A stretch of DNA of 64,000 nucleotides. It comes from Streptomyces sp. NBC_00690. GTDB taxonomy: Bacteria; Actinomycetota; Actinomycetes; Streptomycetales; Streptomycetaceae. This document shows, in pieces, positions 1 through 8,897 of the stretch. The translations under genes and the position numbers were made by a program. Within the stretch, counting starts at the first letter, position 1. Each line of letters begins with the position of its first letter. Below the pieces are notes generated by a model. The model was not told the DNA's origin. It searched no databases and saw nothing but the letters and a program-made list of their open reading frames with translations. The stretch is taken from positions 5,979,501 through 6,043,500 of the forward strand of contig NZ_CP109009.1 of the NCBI RefSeq assembly GCF_036226685.1. Direction: 5' to 3'.

Positions 1-507
1 TCCGCGAACGTGGACGACGAACAGGACGGTCTCCAGGCCGACGAGCCGGATACCGAGTCCGCCGACGACCCCGCTGACCCGGACGCCTCCACGAGCCCGC
101 TCCCGGACAGCTCCGATGAGGTGGACCCGGGCCCCACGTCCTCCAGGACGTTCGAATCCTCACGGCCAAGCGAATCCAGTGGTTCCACCGGCTCCCCCGG
201 GTCCAGCGAGGGCCCGTCGTCGAGCGGCTCACAGGAGCCGGGGGAGAGTCCGTCGTCCTCGCAGTCGACCCGGCCCACTTCACCGCCGTCGTCCGCACCG
301 CCGACGAGCAGGCCGCCCACCGGACCCTCCAACCCGGGCGAGCCCTCCTCGTCCCAGTCGTCGACCGGTTCGAGCACTCCCCGACCCTCCACGTCCGGTG
401 GCGGGATCACCGCGAGCGCACCGATCAGCAGCGCGCCCGTGAGCGGATCGCCGTCGTCGGCGTCCGCGCCGGCGGGGCCCGGTGGAGCCTCACCGTCCCT
501 GGTCTGA
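1..507 (+). CDS. C-terminal end of an acidic, Ser/Pro-rich protein (5' truncated)
   Basis: The frame is open from the first base, so the gene starts outside the window. All 168 visible residues are low complexity: an Asp/Glu/Ala-rich stretch of about 40 residues, then a long Ser/Pro/Gly-rich tail with repeated SSS, PSS and SGS groups, ending GGASPSLV. No fold, catalytic motif or membrane helix is visible in this part. Strong G/C bias at third codon positions supports the frame over the Arg-rich alternative. The gene converges on nucS and shares a perfect hairpin terminator with it. Tails of this kind occur on Streptomyces regulatory and wall-associated proteins, but no function can be assigned from the tail alone. 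Confidence 0.7.
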   Translation, partial: SANVDDEQDGLQADEPDTESADDPADPDASTSPLPDSSDEVDPGPTSSRTFESSRPSESSGSTGSPGSSEGPSSSGSQEPGESPSSSQSTRPTSPPSSAPPTSRPPTGPSNPGEPSSSQSSTGSSTPRPSTSGGGITASAPISSAPVSGSPSSASAPAGPGGASPSLV

Positions 508-522
508 ACGCCCCCAACGCAT

Positions 523-559
523 GGTGCGGCCCAGGAAGCCAGGCTTCCTGGGCCGCACC
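523..559. terminator. Bidirectional terminator, perfect 18-bp stem
   Basis: Bases 523-540 are the exact reverse complement of 542-559, around a single central base, so the hairpin is identical from both strands. It lies between the convergent ends of the Ser/Pro-rich gene (stop at 507) and nucS (stop at 578). There is no U-tract, as is common for Streptomyces terminators. Confidence 0.85.
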
Positions 560-577
560 GCGTCTGTTCGAGAGGGC

Positions 578-1240
578 TCAGAAGAGTCTGAGCTTGTCGT
601 CCTCGATGCCCCGCAGGGCGTTGTAGTCGAGGACGACGCAGCCGATGCCCCGGTCCGTCGCCAGCACCCGCGCCTGGGGCTTGATCTCCTGAGCCGCGAA
701 CAGCCCCTTGACCGGCGCCAGGTGCGGATCGCGATTCAGCAACTCCAGATAGCGGGTCAGCTGCTCCACCCCGTCGATCTCACCGCGCCGCTTGATCTCC
801 ACGGCGACGGTCGCACCATCGGCATCGCGACAGAGGATGTCCACCGGACCGATGGCCGTGGGGTACTCACGCCGAATCAGGCTGTATCCGCTGCCCAGCG
901 TCTCAATACGGTCGGCGAGCAACTCTTGGAGGTGCGCCTCCACGCCATCCTTGATCAGACCCGGATCCACTCCCAGTTCGTGCGAGGAGTCATGGAGGAC
1001 CTCCTCCATGGTGATGATCAGCTTCTCGCCCGCCTTGTTGGTGACCGTCCACACATCGCCGTCACCCTCCTTGAGCGAGCACGGAGGGGACATCCAGTTC
1101 AGTGGCTTGTAGGCGCGGTCGTCCGCGTGGATGGAGACGCTGCCGTCCGCTTTGATCAGGATCAGACGGGGAGCTGAGGGCAGATGGGCGGTGAGCCGGC
1201 CCGCGTAGTCCACGGAGCAGCGGGCGATGACAAGGCGCAT
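578..1240 (-). CDS. nucS: Endonuclease NucS (EndoMS), non-canonical mismatch repair
   Basis: The protein has 220 residues, the normal NucS length. An N-terminal beta-rich DNA-binding/dimerisation region (about 1-110) precedes a RecB-like nuclease domain. The PD-(D/E)xK-type catalytic residues are visible as Asp134 (GPVDIL) and Glu148-x-Lys150 (VEIKRR). In actinobacteria, NucS cuts both strands at mismatches and replaces MutS/MutL. The C-terminus ends in KLRLF; in this family the tail contacts the sliding clamp, so a clamp-binding role is inferred. The ATG at 1240 (MRLVIARCS) is chosen because the in-frame upstream extension is Arg/Ser-rich and unlike the family. It stands alone, convergent with the Ser/Pro-rich gene. 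Confidence 0.95.
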   Translation of the reverse strand: MRLVIARCSVDYAGRLTAHLPSAPRLILIKADGSVSIHADDRAYKPLNWMSPPCSLKEGDGDVWTVTNKAGEKLIITMEEVLHDSSHELGVDPGLIKDGVEAHLQELLADRIETLGSGYSLIRREYPTAIGPVDILCRDADGATVAVEIKRRGEIDGVEQLTRYLELLNRDPHLAPVKGLFAAQEIKPQARVLATDRGIGCVVLDYNALRGIEDDKLRLF

Positions 1241-1537
1241 GAGGGGCAACGCTACTCGACCTGCCCCACCCGGCGCGATTCCTCCTACGCTCCCCTGCTG
1301 CGAGGCCCCACTGCGGTTGGCTGAGGCAGTTCGGGTCGCCCCACTTGTCCCCGTTCGTCGTTGGCCGGTTGTCCTCCCAATCTCCTGGTGCGCTCTGGAC
1401 GGCGCACTTACCGTGGATGCAGCAGGTCGCCGGGTGCGCACTCTGTGTCGCCGTACGACATACCGTACGGCGGTGTCTCCGGCGCCTACTTCCCTGCCCG
1501 TATGACCCCGTGACCCGGGGTCGCGAGAGGAGAACCC

Positions 1538-1930
1538 ATGTCGCTCGACGTCTCACCGGCGCTGTTGGAACAGGCCGAGCGAGGCGAAGTCGATGAAGCC
1601 GCTTTCGTCGACTGCGTCCGGACCTCCCTGCCATACGCATGGGAGATGATCACTACGTTGGTGGCACAGCTGAAGGTCGACGGCGGCGAGTTTGCCGACA
1701 ACCAGACGCCCCCGCCGGATGAGCAGGCACGTGGTCAACTGCTGCGCGCTCTCGCCAGCGATGCGATCCGAGGTGCGCTCCAACGGCACTTCGGCGTGCG
1801 TCTGGCGTTCCAGAACTGCCATCGCGTCGCGGTCTTCCCGCTGGACCCGTCGGTGGACGAGCGGCTGGCCCGCTTCACTTCCATCAGGGGCCAGTTGCTG
1901 AACCAGTCGCCGGAGATGCGCGACTGCTGA
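1538..1930 (+). CDS. Conserved hypothetical protein, 130 aa
   Basis: A well-placed Shine-Dalgarno (GAGGAGA) precedes the ATG ([17 protein letters not shown]). The 130-residue protein is soluble and mixed alpha/beta, with an acidic helical N-terminus (1-50), a Pro-rich turn (about 57-61) and a C-terminal half with conserved-looking aromatic and hydrophobic positions ([10 protein letters not shown]). There is no signal peptide, membrane helix or catalytic motif. It resembles the short protein found beside nucS in other streptomycetes, as I recall, and its conserved position suggests a housekeeping role. I do not recognise a domain and assign no function. A strong hairpin follows the stop. Confidence 0.75.
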   Translation: MSLDVSPALLEQAERGEVDEAAFVDCVRTSLPYAWEMITTLVAQLKVDGGEFADNQTPPPDEQARGQLLRALASDAIRGALQRHFGVRLAFQNCHRVAVFPLDPSVDERLARFTSIRGQLLNQSPEMRDC

Positions 1931-1937
1931 TGTCTTT

Positions 1938-1990
1938 TGCTGCCGCTCCGCATCACGAGAGTCGTGACGGGTGATGTCGGAGCGGCAGCA
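1938..1990. terminator. Hairpin terminator between convergent genes
   Basis: Bases 1938-1949 (TGCTGCCGCTCC) pair perfectly with 1979-1990. The stem continues inward as GCATCAC against GTGATGT with one bulge and a G-U pair. It follows the 130-aa gene and precedes the end of the convergent monooxygenase gene. Confidence 0.75.
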
Positions 1991-2059
1991 TGGGTCTTGA
2001 GCGGGGAGCGTGATCGCGGCGCCCTCCTGCGGGCACCGATCGAATGGCTCCGGGGCGGC

Positions 2060-3088
2060 TCAAGCCAGCAGGGGCAGAACCTCGGTCCCGAGGCTGCGCA
2101 CATTGGCCTCCGTGGTCGCAAGGTCCCCCGAACCCTCGGTCAGCAGGGCGAAGCGCGTGATGCCCGTGCGTTCGGCGGTCGCAGCCAGGCGATCGGCGGC
2201 GAGAGCGGGCGGGCCCACGGGATGCAGTGCGCAGAGCAGCTCGGTGTAGGCGACGGGGTCGCGCATCACCCGGCGTCGGCCGTCGACGGTGACATGGGCG
2301 TCCAACCCCTGTTTGAGCCAGCCGGGCATGGCCTTCAGCAGCGTCTCCATCGCCTCGGCCGCGGTGTCCGCGATCTGAGCCACTCCTGCCGACACATGGG
2401 CGACCTCCGCGACCTCATCGGGGGATCTGCCGACCGCCAGGGCGTGGCTGCGCCAGAGCCCGACCATCTCCGCCTTCTCGGCATCACTGCTGTGCATGCC
2501 CAGCAGCATGGGCAGTCCGCGCTCGGCGGCGAGCCGGACGCTCTTCGGCGAGGTGCAGGCGACGATGACCTCGGGGCCCGCACTACCGTCGAGCAGCTCT
2601 CCAGCGCGGGGCACCACCTCGACCTCGCGGAAGGAGAACCGGGGGCCGTGCGCACTCACGCGGGGCTCACGGAGCCAGCGCAGCAGTAGATCCAGGGACT
2701 CGGGGAACTCCGACTCGTACGCGCGCAGACCACCGCCGAAGACTTCCAGGTCGATCCAGGGCCCTCCTCGGCCCACCCCCAGCGAGAACCTGCCACCACT
2801 GGTCAGATGGAGCAGCGCGGCCTGCTCGCCCAGGGTCACCGGATGGGCGCTCGGGAGCACGCTCACGGCCGTGCCCACCCGGATGCGCCGGGTGCGGCCG
2901 AGGAGGAGCGCGGCCAGCGTCACGGCGGACGGGCAGACGCCGTACGGCACGAAGTGATGCTCCGCCAGCCACACCGTGTCCAAGCCGGCTTCCTCCGCCA
3001 CCTCCGCGGATCGCACCGCTCGGTGGAGCGCCTCCCCCTGGCCCTGGCCCGGGAACTGGGCTGCCAGTACGAACGTACCCACGCGCAT
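2060..3088 (-). CDS. Luciferase-like (LLM) flavin-dependent oxidoreductase
   Basis: The 342-residue protein has the bacterial luciferase-like TIM-barrel pattern: an N-terminal strand (MRVGTFVLAAQFPG), the WLAEHHF motif typical of this superfamily, a LGRTRRIRVGTAV strand, GRFSLGVGRGGP at the flavin region and a C-terminal TGITRFALL strand. These enzymes use F420H2 or FMNH2; the cofactor cannot be decided here. ATG 3088 is preceded by AAGGAGG at ideal spacing, so the long in-frame upstream extension is rejected. It is monocistronic, divergent from the small Cys/His protein at 3308. Substrate unknown. Confidence 0.85.
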   Translation of the reverse strand: MRVGTFVLAAQFPGQGQGEALHRAVRSAEVAEEAGLDTVWLAEHHFVPYGVCPSAVTLAALLLGRTRRIRVGTAVSVLPSAHPVTLGEQAALLHLTSGGRFSLGVGRGGPWIDLEVFGGGLRAYESEFPESLDLLLRWLREPRVSAHGPRFSFREVEVVPRAGELLDGSAGPEVIVACTSPKSVRLAAERGLPMLLGMHSSDAEKAEMVGLWRSHALAVGRSPDEVAEVAHVSAGVAQIADTAAEAMETLLKAMPGWLKQGLDAHVTVDGRRRVMRDPVAYTELLCALHPVGPPALAADRLAATAERTGITRFALLTEGSGDLATTEANVRSLGTEVLPLLA

Positions 3089-3307
3089 CGCCTTGTGCCT
3101 CCTTGCGGCCGACGCGTCACTCCCCTTGACGGCAATAACGTCTGACACGTGCCAAAGGCACGGCACGAAGTGAAGTTCTTGCGATTTTCCGGTAACTGCT
3201 CCTGAGGAGTGGCCAGCTCTCACGCTGAGTAGTACGTGTACCCCCGACCCTGGACCGTAGGCTTGGACTCGACAGGAAACGTCCGTACTTGCCCCGTGAG
3301 GTATCAC

Positions 3308-3637
3308 GTGTCCCCGCGCCGTAACCGCCCCAAGGGCGGCGACAATCCCTCCGAGCCCTCCGGTGACCCCGGGGACAGGTACGGCGGCTTCGGTCGTACC
3401 GAGTCCTGGCAGGGCGAGGGTTGGTCCGTGCGCCACGTCGCCGGAGCAAGTGCCGCCGGCAAGCGGTACCGCTGCCCCGGGTGCGACCAGGAGATCCCGT
3501 CGGGGATGCCGCACGTCGTGGCCTGGCCCCAGCACGGCGGCGTCGAGGACCGGCGCCACTGGCACAAGGCGTGCTGGAACGCCAAGGACCGCCGCACCTC
3601 ACGGGTGCAGCGGTCCCGGAATGCTCCCAAGCACTGA
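3308..3637 (+). CDS. Small Cys/His protein, conserved in streptomycetes
   Basis: The GTG start at 3308 follows GTGAGG and gives 109 residues. The N-terminal half is basic and disordered (SPRRNRPKGGDNPSEPSGD). The C-terminal half has a compact Cys/His set: CPGCDQEI, then HVVAW and HWHKACW. That spacing (CxxC, then His, then HxxxC) resembles a treble-clef or HNH-like zinc knuckle. Homologues are often labelled ATP/GTP-binding, but no P-loop is present, so that label looks wrong. The very basic C-terminus (KDRRTSRVQRSRN) would fit nucleic-acid binding, which is inference only. Confidence 0.75.
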   Translation: MSPRRNRPKGGDNPSEPSGDPGDRYGGFGRTESWQGEGWSVRHVAGASAAGKRYRCPGCDQEIPSGMPHVVAWPQHGGVEDRRHWHKACWNAKDRRTSRVQRSRNAPKH

Positions 3638-3665
3638 GCTTGCGCCCGGTGCCGGCTGAACGTCG

Positions 3666-4493
3666 TTAGACGTCCCGCGCGTTCATCGTCGCGTACGCGG
3701 ACCCCAGGGCGACGGCCGCGACCCCGAGCATGATCCACAAGGGCTCCCAACCCGTGGGGCCCGAGTCGGTCACGGAGTTGTCGTAGAGAACGCCGAGCTG
3801 GCTGGGGATCGAGTATTCGAGCAGTGCGTCCTGGAGCCACGACAGGGACTCGGTGAACATGAACATGGCCATCACCAGCGGCAGCAGCACCAACCCGATC
3901 ATGATCGTGATCGCACCCGCGGAGTGCCGGATCAGCGAGCCCACGGCCAGGGAGAGCAGACCGAGCAGGGCCAGATAGAGACTGACGCCGAGCGTGGAGC
4001 GCAGCCACTCCTCGGAGCTGGGCGAACCCTGGTCGATGATCGCCACCTGGGCCGCACCCACGAGCAGGGTGAAGGCCAGGGTGACCGTGAACACCAGCGC
4101 GAAGAAGACGATCGCCTTGGCCGTGAGCACCCTCCCGCGGGAGGGACAGGCCGTCAGCGTGGTCCGGATCATCCCGGTGCCGTACTCCGAAGCGATCGTC
4201 AGCACGCCGAGCGTCATCACACAGATGCTGCTGAGCAGCACGCCGAAGAACCCGAGCGACAGGATCGGCTGCCCGTCCACATCGGTGTCACTGCCGGAGA
4301 TCGCCGCCGCGATGGCCAGACCGATGCCGATGAGGAGCAGCGCCATCACGCCGAGCGTCCAGATCGTCGACCGTACGGAACGGATCTTGGTCCATTCCGA
4401 TGCGATGGCGTCACCGAGGTGGGCACGGCGGATCGGGATCGGCGAGGTGTAACCGACTCCGGGCGCGTGCTGCTGCTGGTAGGGGGTGGTCAT
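3666..4493 (-). CDS. ABC-2 type transporter permease
   Basis: Integral membrane protein of 275 residues with about six helices: around 45-68 (WTLGVMALLLIGIGLAIAAA), 85-105, 125-150, 180-200, 205-225 and 245-268. The cytoplasmic N-terminus carries SEWTKIRSVRSTIWTL, the conserved opening of the ABC-2 permeases also seen in the second pair. The ATG overlaps the stop of the upstream ATPase gene by four bases (ATGA), so translation is coupled and the two form one exporter. It is paralogous to the permease at 5990-6769 (shared SEWTKIR, SxYGTGMIRT/TEYSSGMIRT). Substrate unknown; such systems export antibiotics, lipids or sodium. Confidence 0.9.
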   Translation of the reverse strand: MTTPYQQQHAPGVGYTSPIPIRRAHLGDAIASEWTKIRSVRSTIWTLGVMALLLIGIGLAIAAAISGSDTDVDGQPILSLGFFGVLLSSICVMTLGVLTIASEYGTGMIRTTLTACPSRGRVLTAKAIVFFALVFTVTLAFTLLVGAAQVAIIDQGSPSSEEWLRSTLGVSLYLALLGLLSLAVGSLIRHSAGAITIMIGLVLLPLVMAMFMFTESLSWLQDALLEYSIPSQLGVLYDNSVTDSGPTGWEPLWIMLGVAAVALGSAYATMNARDV

Positions 4494-5674
4494 CGCGGGT
4501 CCTCGGACTTGGTCAGATCGGCAGGGGTGGACGCGGGCGCGGCCGGGGCCGTGGGCGTCGAGGCGGCCGGCAGCCGCGGATCCGCGGTCGGAACGGCAGC
4601 CGCGGTCGGAGCCGGGCCCTGGCCGCCGGGGGCCGGCGGCTGCTGGCCGTGTTGCGGCGGCGGTGGCGCGTACCAGCTCTGCTGCGGCACCTCGGGGGCC
4701 TGCGGCGGCGGACCGAATCCCGGCTGGGGCTGCTGCATCAGCCCGGCCTTCTGGTCCGTCGAGGAGCGGTAGTCGACCGCTCCCTGCGTCATCCGCATGT
4801 ACGCCTCCTCCAGCGATGCCTGGTGCGGAGACAGCTCCCACAGTCGGACGTCCGCCCCGTGCGCCAGATCACTGATCCGCGGCAGCGGCAGCCCCATCAC
4901 CCGCAGTCCGCCGTCCGGCTCCGGCACCACGTGCCCGCCGGCCTCGCTCAATGCGGCGGACAGCTTCTCCCGCAGCTGGGGATCACTGTCCGGAGTCCGC
5001 ACCCGGGCGAAGTCGGCCGAGTTGGCGGAGATGAAGTCCTTCACGCTCATGTCCGAGAGCAACTGCCCACGGCCGATGACGATCAGATGGTCCGCGGTCA
5101 GGGCCATCTCGCTCATCAGGTGCGAGGAGACGAAGACCGTACGCCCCTCGGATGCGAGCTGCTTCATCAGATTGCGGACCCACAGGATGCCCTCCGGGTC
5201 CAGCCCGTTCACCGGCTCGTCGAACAGCAGCACCTGGGGGTCGCCGAGCAGGGCCGCCGCGATCCCCAACCGCTGGCCCATGCCGAGCGAGAAGCCCTTG
5301 GAGCGCTTCCGGGCGACTTCCTGGAGCCCCACCACGCCGAGGACCTCGTCCACCCGGCGGGCCGGAATGCCCGAGAGCTGCGCCAACGACAGCAGGTGGT
5401 TACGGGCACTCCGCCCGCCGTGCACCGCTTTGGCGTCCAGGAGCGCGCCCACCTGCCGGGGTGCGTTCGTCGTCTGCCGGAACGGCTGACCCCCCACGGT
5501 CACCTTGCCCTCGGTCGGGTTGTCGAGCCCGAGGATCATCCGCATGGTGGTGGACTTGCCAGCACCGTTGGGACCGAGGAACCCGGTGACGGCACCCGGC
5601 CTCACCTGAAAAGAAAGGTTGTACACGGCCGTCTTCGCGCCGTAGCGCTTCGTCAGGCCGACTGCCTCGATCAT
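4490..5674 (-). CDS. ABC transporter ATP-binding protein with Pro-rich C-terminal tail
   Basis: The 394-residue ATPase has Walker [10 protein letters not shown] (about 34-42), a Q-loop, signature [15 protein letters not shown], Walker B VLLFDEP and the H-loop SSHLMSE, so it should hydrolyse ATP and drive the partner permease. After about residue 300 comes a tail rich in Pro, Gln, Gly and Ala (QQPQPGFGPPPQAPEVPQQ and similar), not part of the usual fold and absent from the second ATPase. ATG 5674 (MIEAVGLTKRYGAK) has GGAG close upstream. It is first in a two-gene operon with the permease and closely similar to the ATPase at 6773-7756, showing duplication of the exporter. Confidence 0.92.
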   Translation of the reverse strand: MIEAVGLTKRYGAKTAVYNLSFQVRPGAVTGFLGPNGAGKSTTMRMILGLDNPTEGKVTVGGQPFRQTTNAPRQVGALLDAKAVHGGRSARNHLLSLAQLSGIPARRVDEVLGVVGLQEVARKRSKGFSLGMGQRLGIAAALLGDPQVLLFDEPVNGLDPEGILWVRNLMKQLASEGRTVFVSSHLMSEMALTADHLIVIGRGQLLSDMSVKDFISANSADFARVRTPDSDPQLREKLSAALSEAGGHVVPEPDGGLRVMGLPLPRISDLAHGADVRLWELSPHQASLEEAYMRMTQGAVDYRSSTDQKAGLMQQPQPGFGPPPQAPEVPQQSWYAPPPPQHGQQPPAPGGQGPAPTAAAVPTADPRLPAASTPTAPAAPASTPADLTKSEDPR

Positions 5675-5989
5675 TCTCCAGCCCCATCGACTTCTGGTCA
5701 TCGGGGCCCAGGCTGGTCAGCCGCACGCCCCCCGTAAGAACTAGGAGGATAACTTTTTCTCCCCAGTTCGTCCTAGGCGGTAACACATGGTCCGCCTGCG
5801 GGTCCCGGCCGTGGACCTTTCGTCGTCGCAGAGCGTGCCCGACCGACCGCGGGACGTCGTTTCCGGGGCATCGGCGACCTCCCACCGGGGTTTTTGACTG
5901 TCGGTCGCATCGCCGGCAGCGCCACCGGACACGCAGAAGCCCGGGCCGCCTTCCGGCGACCCGGGCCCACCGATGTCCGTGCGCGGAGG
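5675..5989. other. Gene-free stretch between the two ABC exporter operons
   Basis: No credible gene. The part near 5730-5790 is locally A/T-rich and reads leftward into the 4490-5674 ATPase, so it probably holds that operon's promoter; I could not fix a clear -35/-10 pair. The right end carries the terminator of the upstream operon (5939-5966). Confidence 0.5.
5939..5966 (-). terminator. Terminator of the second ABC operon
   Basis: Stem GCCCGGG (5939-5945) pairs with CCCGGGC (5960-5966), with an inner CGCC/GGCG extension around a TTCC loop. It lies just beyond the stop of the permease gene at 5990. Confidence 0.65.
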
Positions 5990-6769
5990 TCAGGCGTCGC
6001 GCTTCTTCAACAGGAGGTAGGCGCCGGCGAGCGCCACCACGACCCAGATCAGCATGATGCCCAGCCCGCCCCAGGGCCCGTACGGCGTTTCCTCGCTGCC
6101 CAGCGCGTCCGGGACCACCTGCATGATCCTGGCGCCGGCCTGGTCGGGGAAGTAGAGCGCCACCTCCTTGGCCTTCGGAACCGAGGCGAGGATCTGCGAG
6201 ACGAGGAAGAAGAACGGCATCAGGATGCCCAGCGCCAGGATGGAGCTGCGCAGCATCGTGGCCACCGCCATCGAGAACAGCGCGATCAGGCCCATGTAGA
6301 GCCCGCCACCGATGACCGCGCGCAGGACGTTCTCCGCGCCGATCGTCGTCCGGTGCTCGCCGAGGAGTGCCTGACCGATGAAGAAGGACGCGAAACTTGT
6401 CGCCAGTCCGACGCCCAGGGCCAGTGCCGTGGCCACGGTGATCTTGCTGAAGAGGAAGGTCGCCCGCTGCGGTACGGCGGCCAGCGACGTGCGGATCATC
6501 CCGGAGCTGTACTCCGTGCCCACCACCAGCACACCGAACACCACCATCGCCAACTGGCCGAGGATCATCCCCGACGAGCTCATGAGGGTCGGGTCGAAGG
6601 TGAACTGCTCCTCGCGGCTGAGGTCGTCGAAGGTCGCCTTCGTCAGGGCGCACAGGGCCGCGCTCAGTCCGACGGTCACCAAGAACGCGCACACCAGCGT
6701 CCAGGTGGTCGAGGAGACCGTACGGATCTTGGTCCACTCGGACTGGAGGACCGCGGGTACCGAGGCCAT
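5990..6769 (-). CDS. ABC-2 type transporter permease (second pair)
   Basis: Membrane protein of 259 residues with about six helices: around 22-45, 67-88 (SSGMILGQLAMVVFGVLVVG), 108-130, 148-168, 172-195 and 228-250. The N-terminus has SEWTKIRTVSSTTWTL, matching the permease at 3666-4493, and the C-terminus ends in a short basic tail (LLLKKRDA). It starts three bases after the upstream ATPase stop, so the two are one transcript and one exporter. The family pumps lipids, peptides or antibiotics outward; nothing here fixes the substrate. Confidence 0.9.
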   Translation of the reverse strand: MASVPAVLQSEWTKIRTVSSTTWTLVCAFLVTVGLSAALCALTKATFDDLSREEQFTFDPTLMSSSGMILGQLAMVVFGVLVVGTEYSSGMIRTSLAAVPQRATFLFSKITVATALALGVGLATSFASFFIGQALLGEHRTTIGAENVLRAVIGGGLYMGLIALFSMAVATMLRSSILALGILMPFFFLVSQILASVPKAKEVALYFPDQAGARIMQVVPDALGSEETPYGPWGGLGIMLIWVVVALAGAYLLLKKRDA

Positions 6770-6772
6770 GGG

Positions 6773-7756
6773 TCAGGCTCCCTTGCTGCTCTGGTAGCTC
6801 TGGCCCCACTGGGGCCCCGGCTGCTGATCGGACGGCGGGCCTGCATGGCTCGTCCCGTGGGCGTGGTACTCCACCGCGCCTGCGGTCATCTGCATGAACG
6901 CTTCTTCCAGCGAGGCCCGCTGGGAACTCAGCTCATGCAGGGTGATCTGGTGACGGGCCGCCAACTCGCCCAGCTCCTCCGAAGTCGCGCCGTCGATCTC
7001 CAGGACCCCCGAGCCCGCCTCGATCGCGGTGAAGCCCCCTTCCCGGAGCACGTCCCGCAACCGCTCCTGATCGGGCGAGCGCAGTCGGACGAAACTACGG
7101 GAGTTCTCCTGGATGAAGTCCGCCATCGAGGTGTCAGCCAGCAGTCGCCCCTGCCCGATGACGATGAGGTGATCGGCCGTCAGGGCCATCTCACTCATCA
7201 GGTGCGAGGAGACGAAAATCGTCCGCCCCTCGGACGCCAGAGCCTTCATCAGATTGCGGATCCAATGGATGCCCTCCGGGTCGAGCCCGTTCACCGGCTC
7301 GTCGAACATCAGGATCTCGGGATCACCGAGCAACGCGGACGCGATACCCAGGCGCTGACCCATGCCGAGGGAGAACCCCTTCGACTTCTTCTTGGCCACC
7401 GCGGTCAATCCCACGATGTCCAGAACCTGATCCACCCTGGACGCCGGAATGCGGTTCGCCTGCGCCAGACAGAGGAGGTTGTTGTAGGCACTTCGCCCAC
7501 CGTGCATGGCCTTGGCGTCCAGCAGCGCGCCAATGTACTTCAGCGGCTCTTCCAGTTCCCGATAGTGCTTGCCATCGATCCGGACATCGCCGCTGGTCGG
7601 GTTGTCCAGATCGAGCATCATGCGCATCGTCGTCGACTTGCCCGCGCCGTTCGGACCGAGGAATCCGGTCACGACCCCTGGTCTGACCTGGAATGACAGA
7701 TGGTCGACGGCGACTTTGCTCCCGAAGTGTTTGGTGAGGCCATCCAGCTCGATCAT
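6773..7756 (-). CDS. ABC transporter ATP-binding protein (second pair)
   Basis: The 327-residue ATPase carries Walker [10 protein letters not shown] (about 34-42), signature [15 protein letters not shown], Walker B ILMFDEP and the [19 protein letters not shown] block nearly identical to its neighbour, followed by a C-terminal domain seen in this exporter class ([26 protein letters not shown]). It lacks the long Pro-rich tail of the 4490-5674 copy. ATG 7756 ([14 protein letters not shown]) is selected because the upstream in-frame sequence passes through the filP terminator. It leads the operon with the permease at 5990-6769. Confidence 0.92.
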   Translation of the reverse strand: MIELDGLTKHFGSKVAVDHLSFQVRPGVVTGFLGPNGAGKSTTMRMMLDLDNPTSGDVRIDGKHYRELEEPLKYIGALLDAKAMHGGRSAYNNLLCLAQANRIPASRVDQVLDIVGLTAVAKKKSKGFSLGMGQRLGIASALLGDPEILMFDEPVNGLDPEGIHWIRNLMKALASEGRTIFVSSHLMSEMALTADHLIVIGQGRLLADTSMADFIQENSRSFVRLRSPDQERLRDVLREGGFTAIEAGSGVLEIDGATSEELGELAARHQITLHELSSQRASLEEAFMQMTAGAVEYHAHGTSHAGPPSDQQPGPQWGQSYQSSKGA

Positions 7757-7778
7757 GCGGACACCGTACGGCGTGCGC

Positions 7779-7814
7779 AAAGCCCCCCGCCACTTTTGAG
7801 CGGCGGGGGGCTTT
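7779..7814 (-). terminator. filP transcription terminator
   Basis: A perfect 13-bp stem (7779-7791 with 7802-7814; AAAGCCCCCCGCC half) encloses a 10-base loop. It lies 30 bases past the filP stop and just before the next leftward gene, so it separates filP from the ABC operon. Confidence 0.85.
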
Positions 7815-7844
7815 CGACATGCGCGGCCCCGAGCGGGGCGGGGA

Positions 7845-8783
7845 TCAGCGGGACTGCTGGGCCGGGACGCCCCGGGAGATGGGCTCGTCGTCGACGGGGT
7901 TGCCCGCCGCGGCCACCGCGGCACCGGTCAACGTGGCCAGCATCTCGCGGACGTTGGTCAGCTGCGCGTTGATCGAGTCGCGGCGGTTGGTGAGCGCCGC
8001 CAGCTCGCGCTCCGATTCGCTGCGGATCCGGTCGGCCTTGGCGTTGGCGTCGGCCACGATGTCCTCGGACTGACGCTGCGCGGTCTCCACCGTCTGGCGG
8101 GCCCGACGCTCGGCGTCCGTACGCAGCTTCTCGGCCTCCAGGCGCAGCTGCTCCGCGCGGTGCTCGATCTCCGCGAGGCGCTTCTCGGCCTTGGCCTGAC
8201 GCGATGCCAGGTCCCGCTCGGACTGCTCGCGGCGCTTGGCCAGGTTGGTCTCGAAGTCGGCGGCAGCCTGGGCGGCCTTCGCACGGGTCTCCTCGAAGAG
8301 GGCGTCCGCCTCCTCCCGCTTGGACTGCGCGTCCTTCTGCGCTTCGGTACGCAGCTGAGTGGCGTCGCCCTTCGCCTTCTCGACGATCCGGACGCCCTCG
8401 TCCTCCGCCTTCGCCTTCCGCTCGGCGGCGAACGACTCGGCGTCGTTGCGGACCTGCTGGGCGGCGGACTCGGCGAGCTCACGGTGCTGCTCGGCGGCCC
8501 GACGGGCCTCCTCACGCAGGTCCTTGGCCTCCTCCTCGGCAAGACGGAGGATCTTTTCGACGCGCGCTCCGAGTCCGGCGTACGACGGCTCCGCGTCGGT
8601 GACCTGGGCCTGGGCGTTCTGCGTCTCAAGGTGGAGTTCCTCGATGCGCTTTTCCAGCGAGGTGATGCGCGCCAGCGCACTATCACGGTCGGCGACGAGC
8701 TTGGTAATGCGGTCGTCCACCTGGCCGCGGTCGTAGCCACGCCGCACGAGCTCGAAGCCGAATGGGGAGGATGTGTCGCTCAT
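7845..8783 (-). CDS. filP: FilP, intermediate-filament-like coiled-coil protein
   Basis: The 312-residue protein begins with a DivIVA-like segment (FGFELVRRGYDRGQVDDRI, 8-26), then a nearly continuous Ala/Glu/Arg-rich coiled coil from about 30 to 285 and a short non-coiled tail. FilP assembles a cytoskeletal network behind hyphal tips in Streptomyces and interacts with DivIVA and Scy. It sits immediately downstream of scy, the arrangement known for this pair. A separate promoter is visible in the 114-bp gap (8855-8884), so it need not depend on scy transcription. A strong terminator follows. Confidence 0.95.
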   Translation of the reverse strand: MSDTSSPFGFELVRRGYDRGQVDDRITKLVADRDSALARITSLEKRIEELHLETQNAQAQVTDAEPSYAGLGARVEKILRLAEEEAKDLREEARRAAEQHRELAESAAQQVRNDAESFAAERKAKAEDEGVRIVEKAKGDATQLRTEAQKDAQSKREEADALFEETRAKAAQAAADFETNLAKRREQSERDLASRQAKAEKRLAEIEHRAEQLRLEAEKLRTDAERRARQTVETAQRQSEDIVADANAKADRIRSESERELAALTNRRDSINAQLTNVREMLATLTGAAVAAAGNPVDDEPISRGVPAQQSR

Positions 8784-8854
8784 GGGGTTCCTGTCGAATG
8801 AGACCGGTGAGGTGATAGAGGGAATCCTAGGGGCCTAAGCGGCGTGTCATCGAG

Positions 8855-8884
8855 TGGATACAGGTTTGATCTGGAGAATGTCCA
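8855..8884 (-). promoter_or_regulatory. Probable filP promoter
   Basis: On the minus strand, TGGACA (8879-8884) and TATCCA (8855-8860) are separated by 18 bases, close to vegetative sigma-70 consensus. The predicted start is near 8848, giving a leader of about 65 bases. It lies between the scy stop and the filP start. Confidence 0.5.
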
Positions 8885-8897
8885 GCCTTTTGAGTGG

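Noticed and set aside
1241..1441. N-terminal extension of nucS
   Set aside because: The extra residues are Arg/Ser/Gly-rich, outside the family, and the 220-aa form has the normal start.
5894..7696. 600-codon frame antisense to the second ABC pair
   Set aside because: Shadow of two intact transporter genes; product is His/Arg-rich with no domain.
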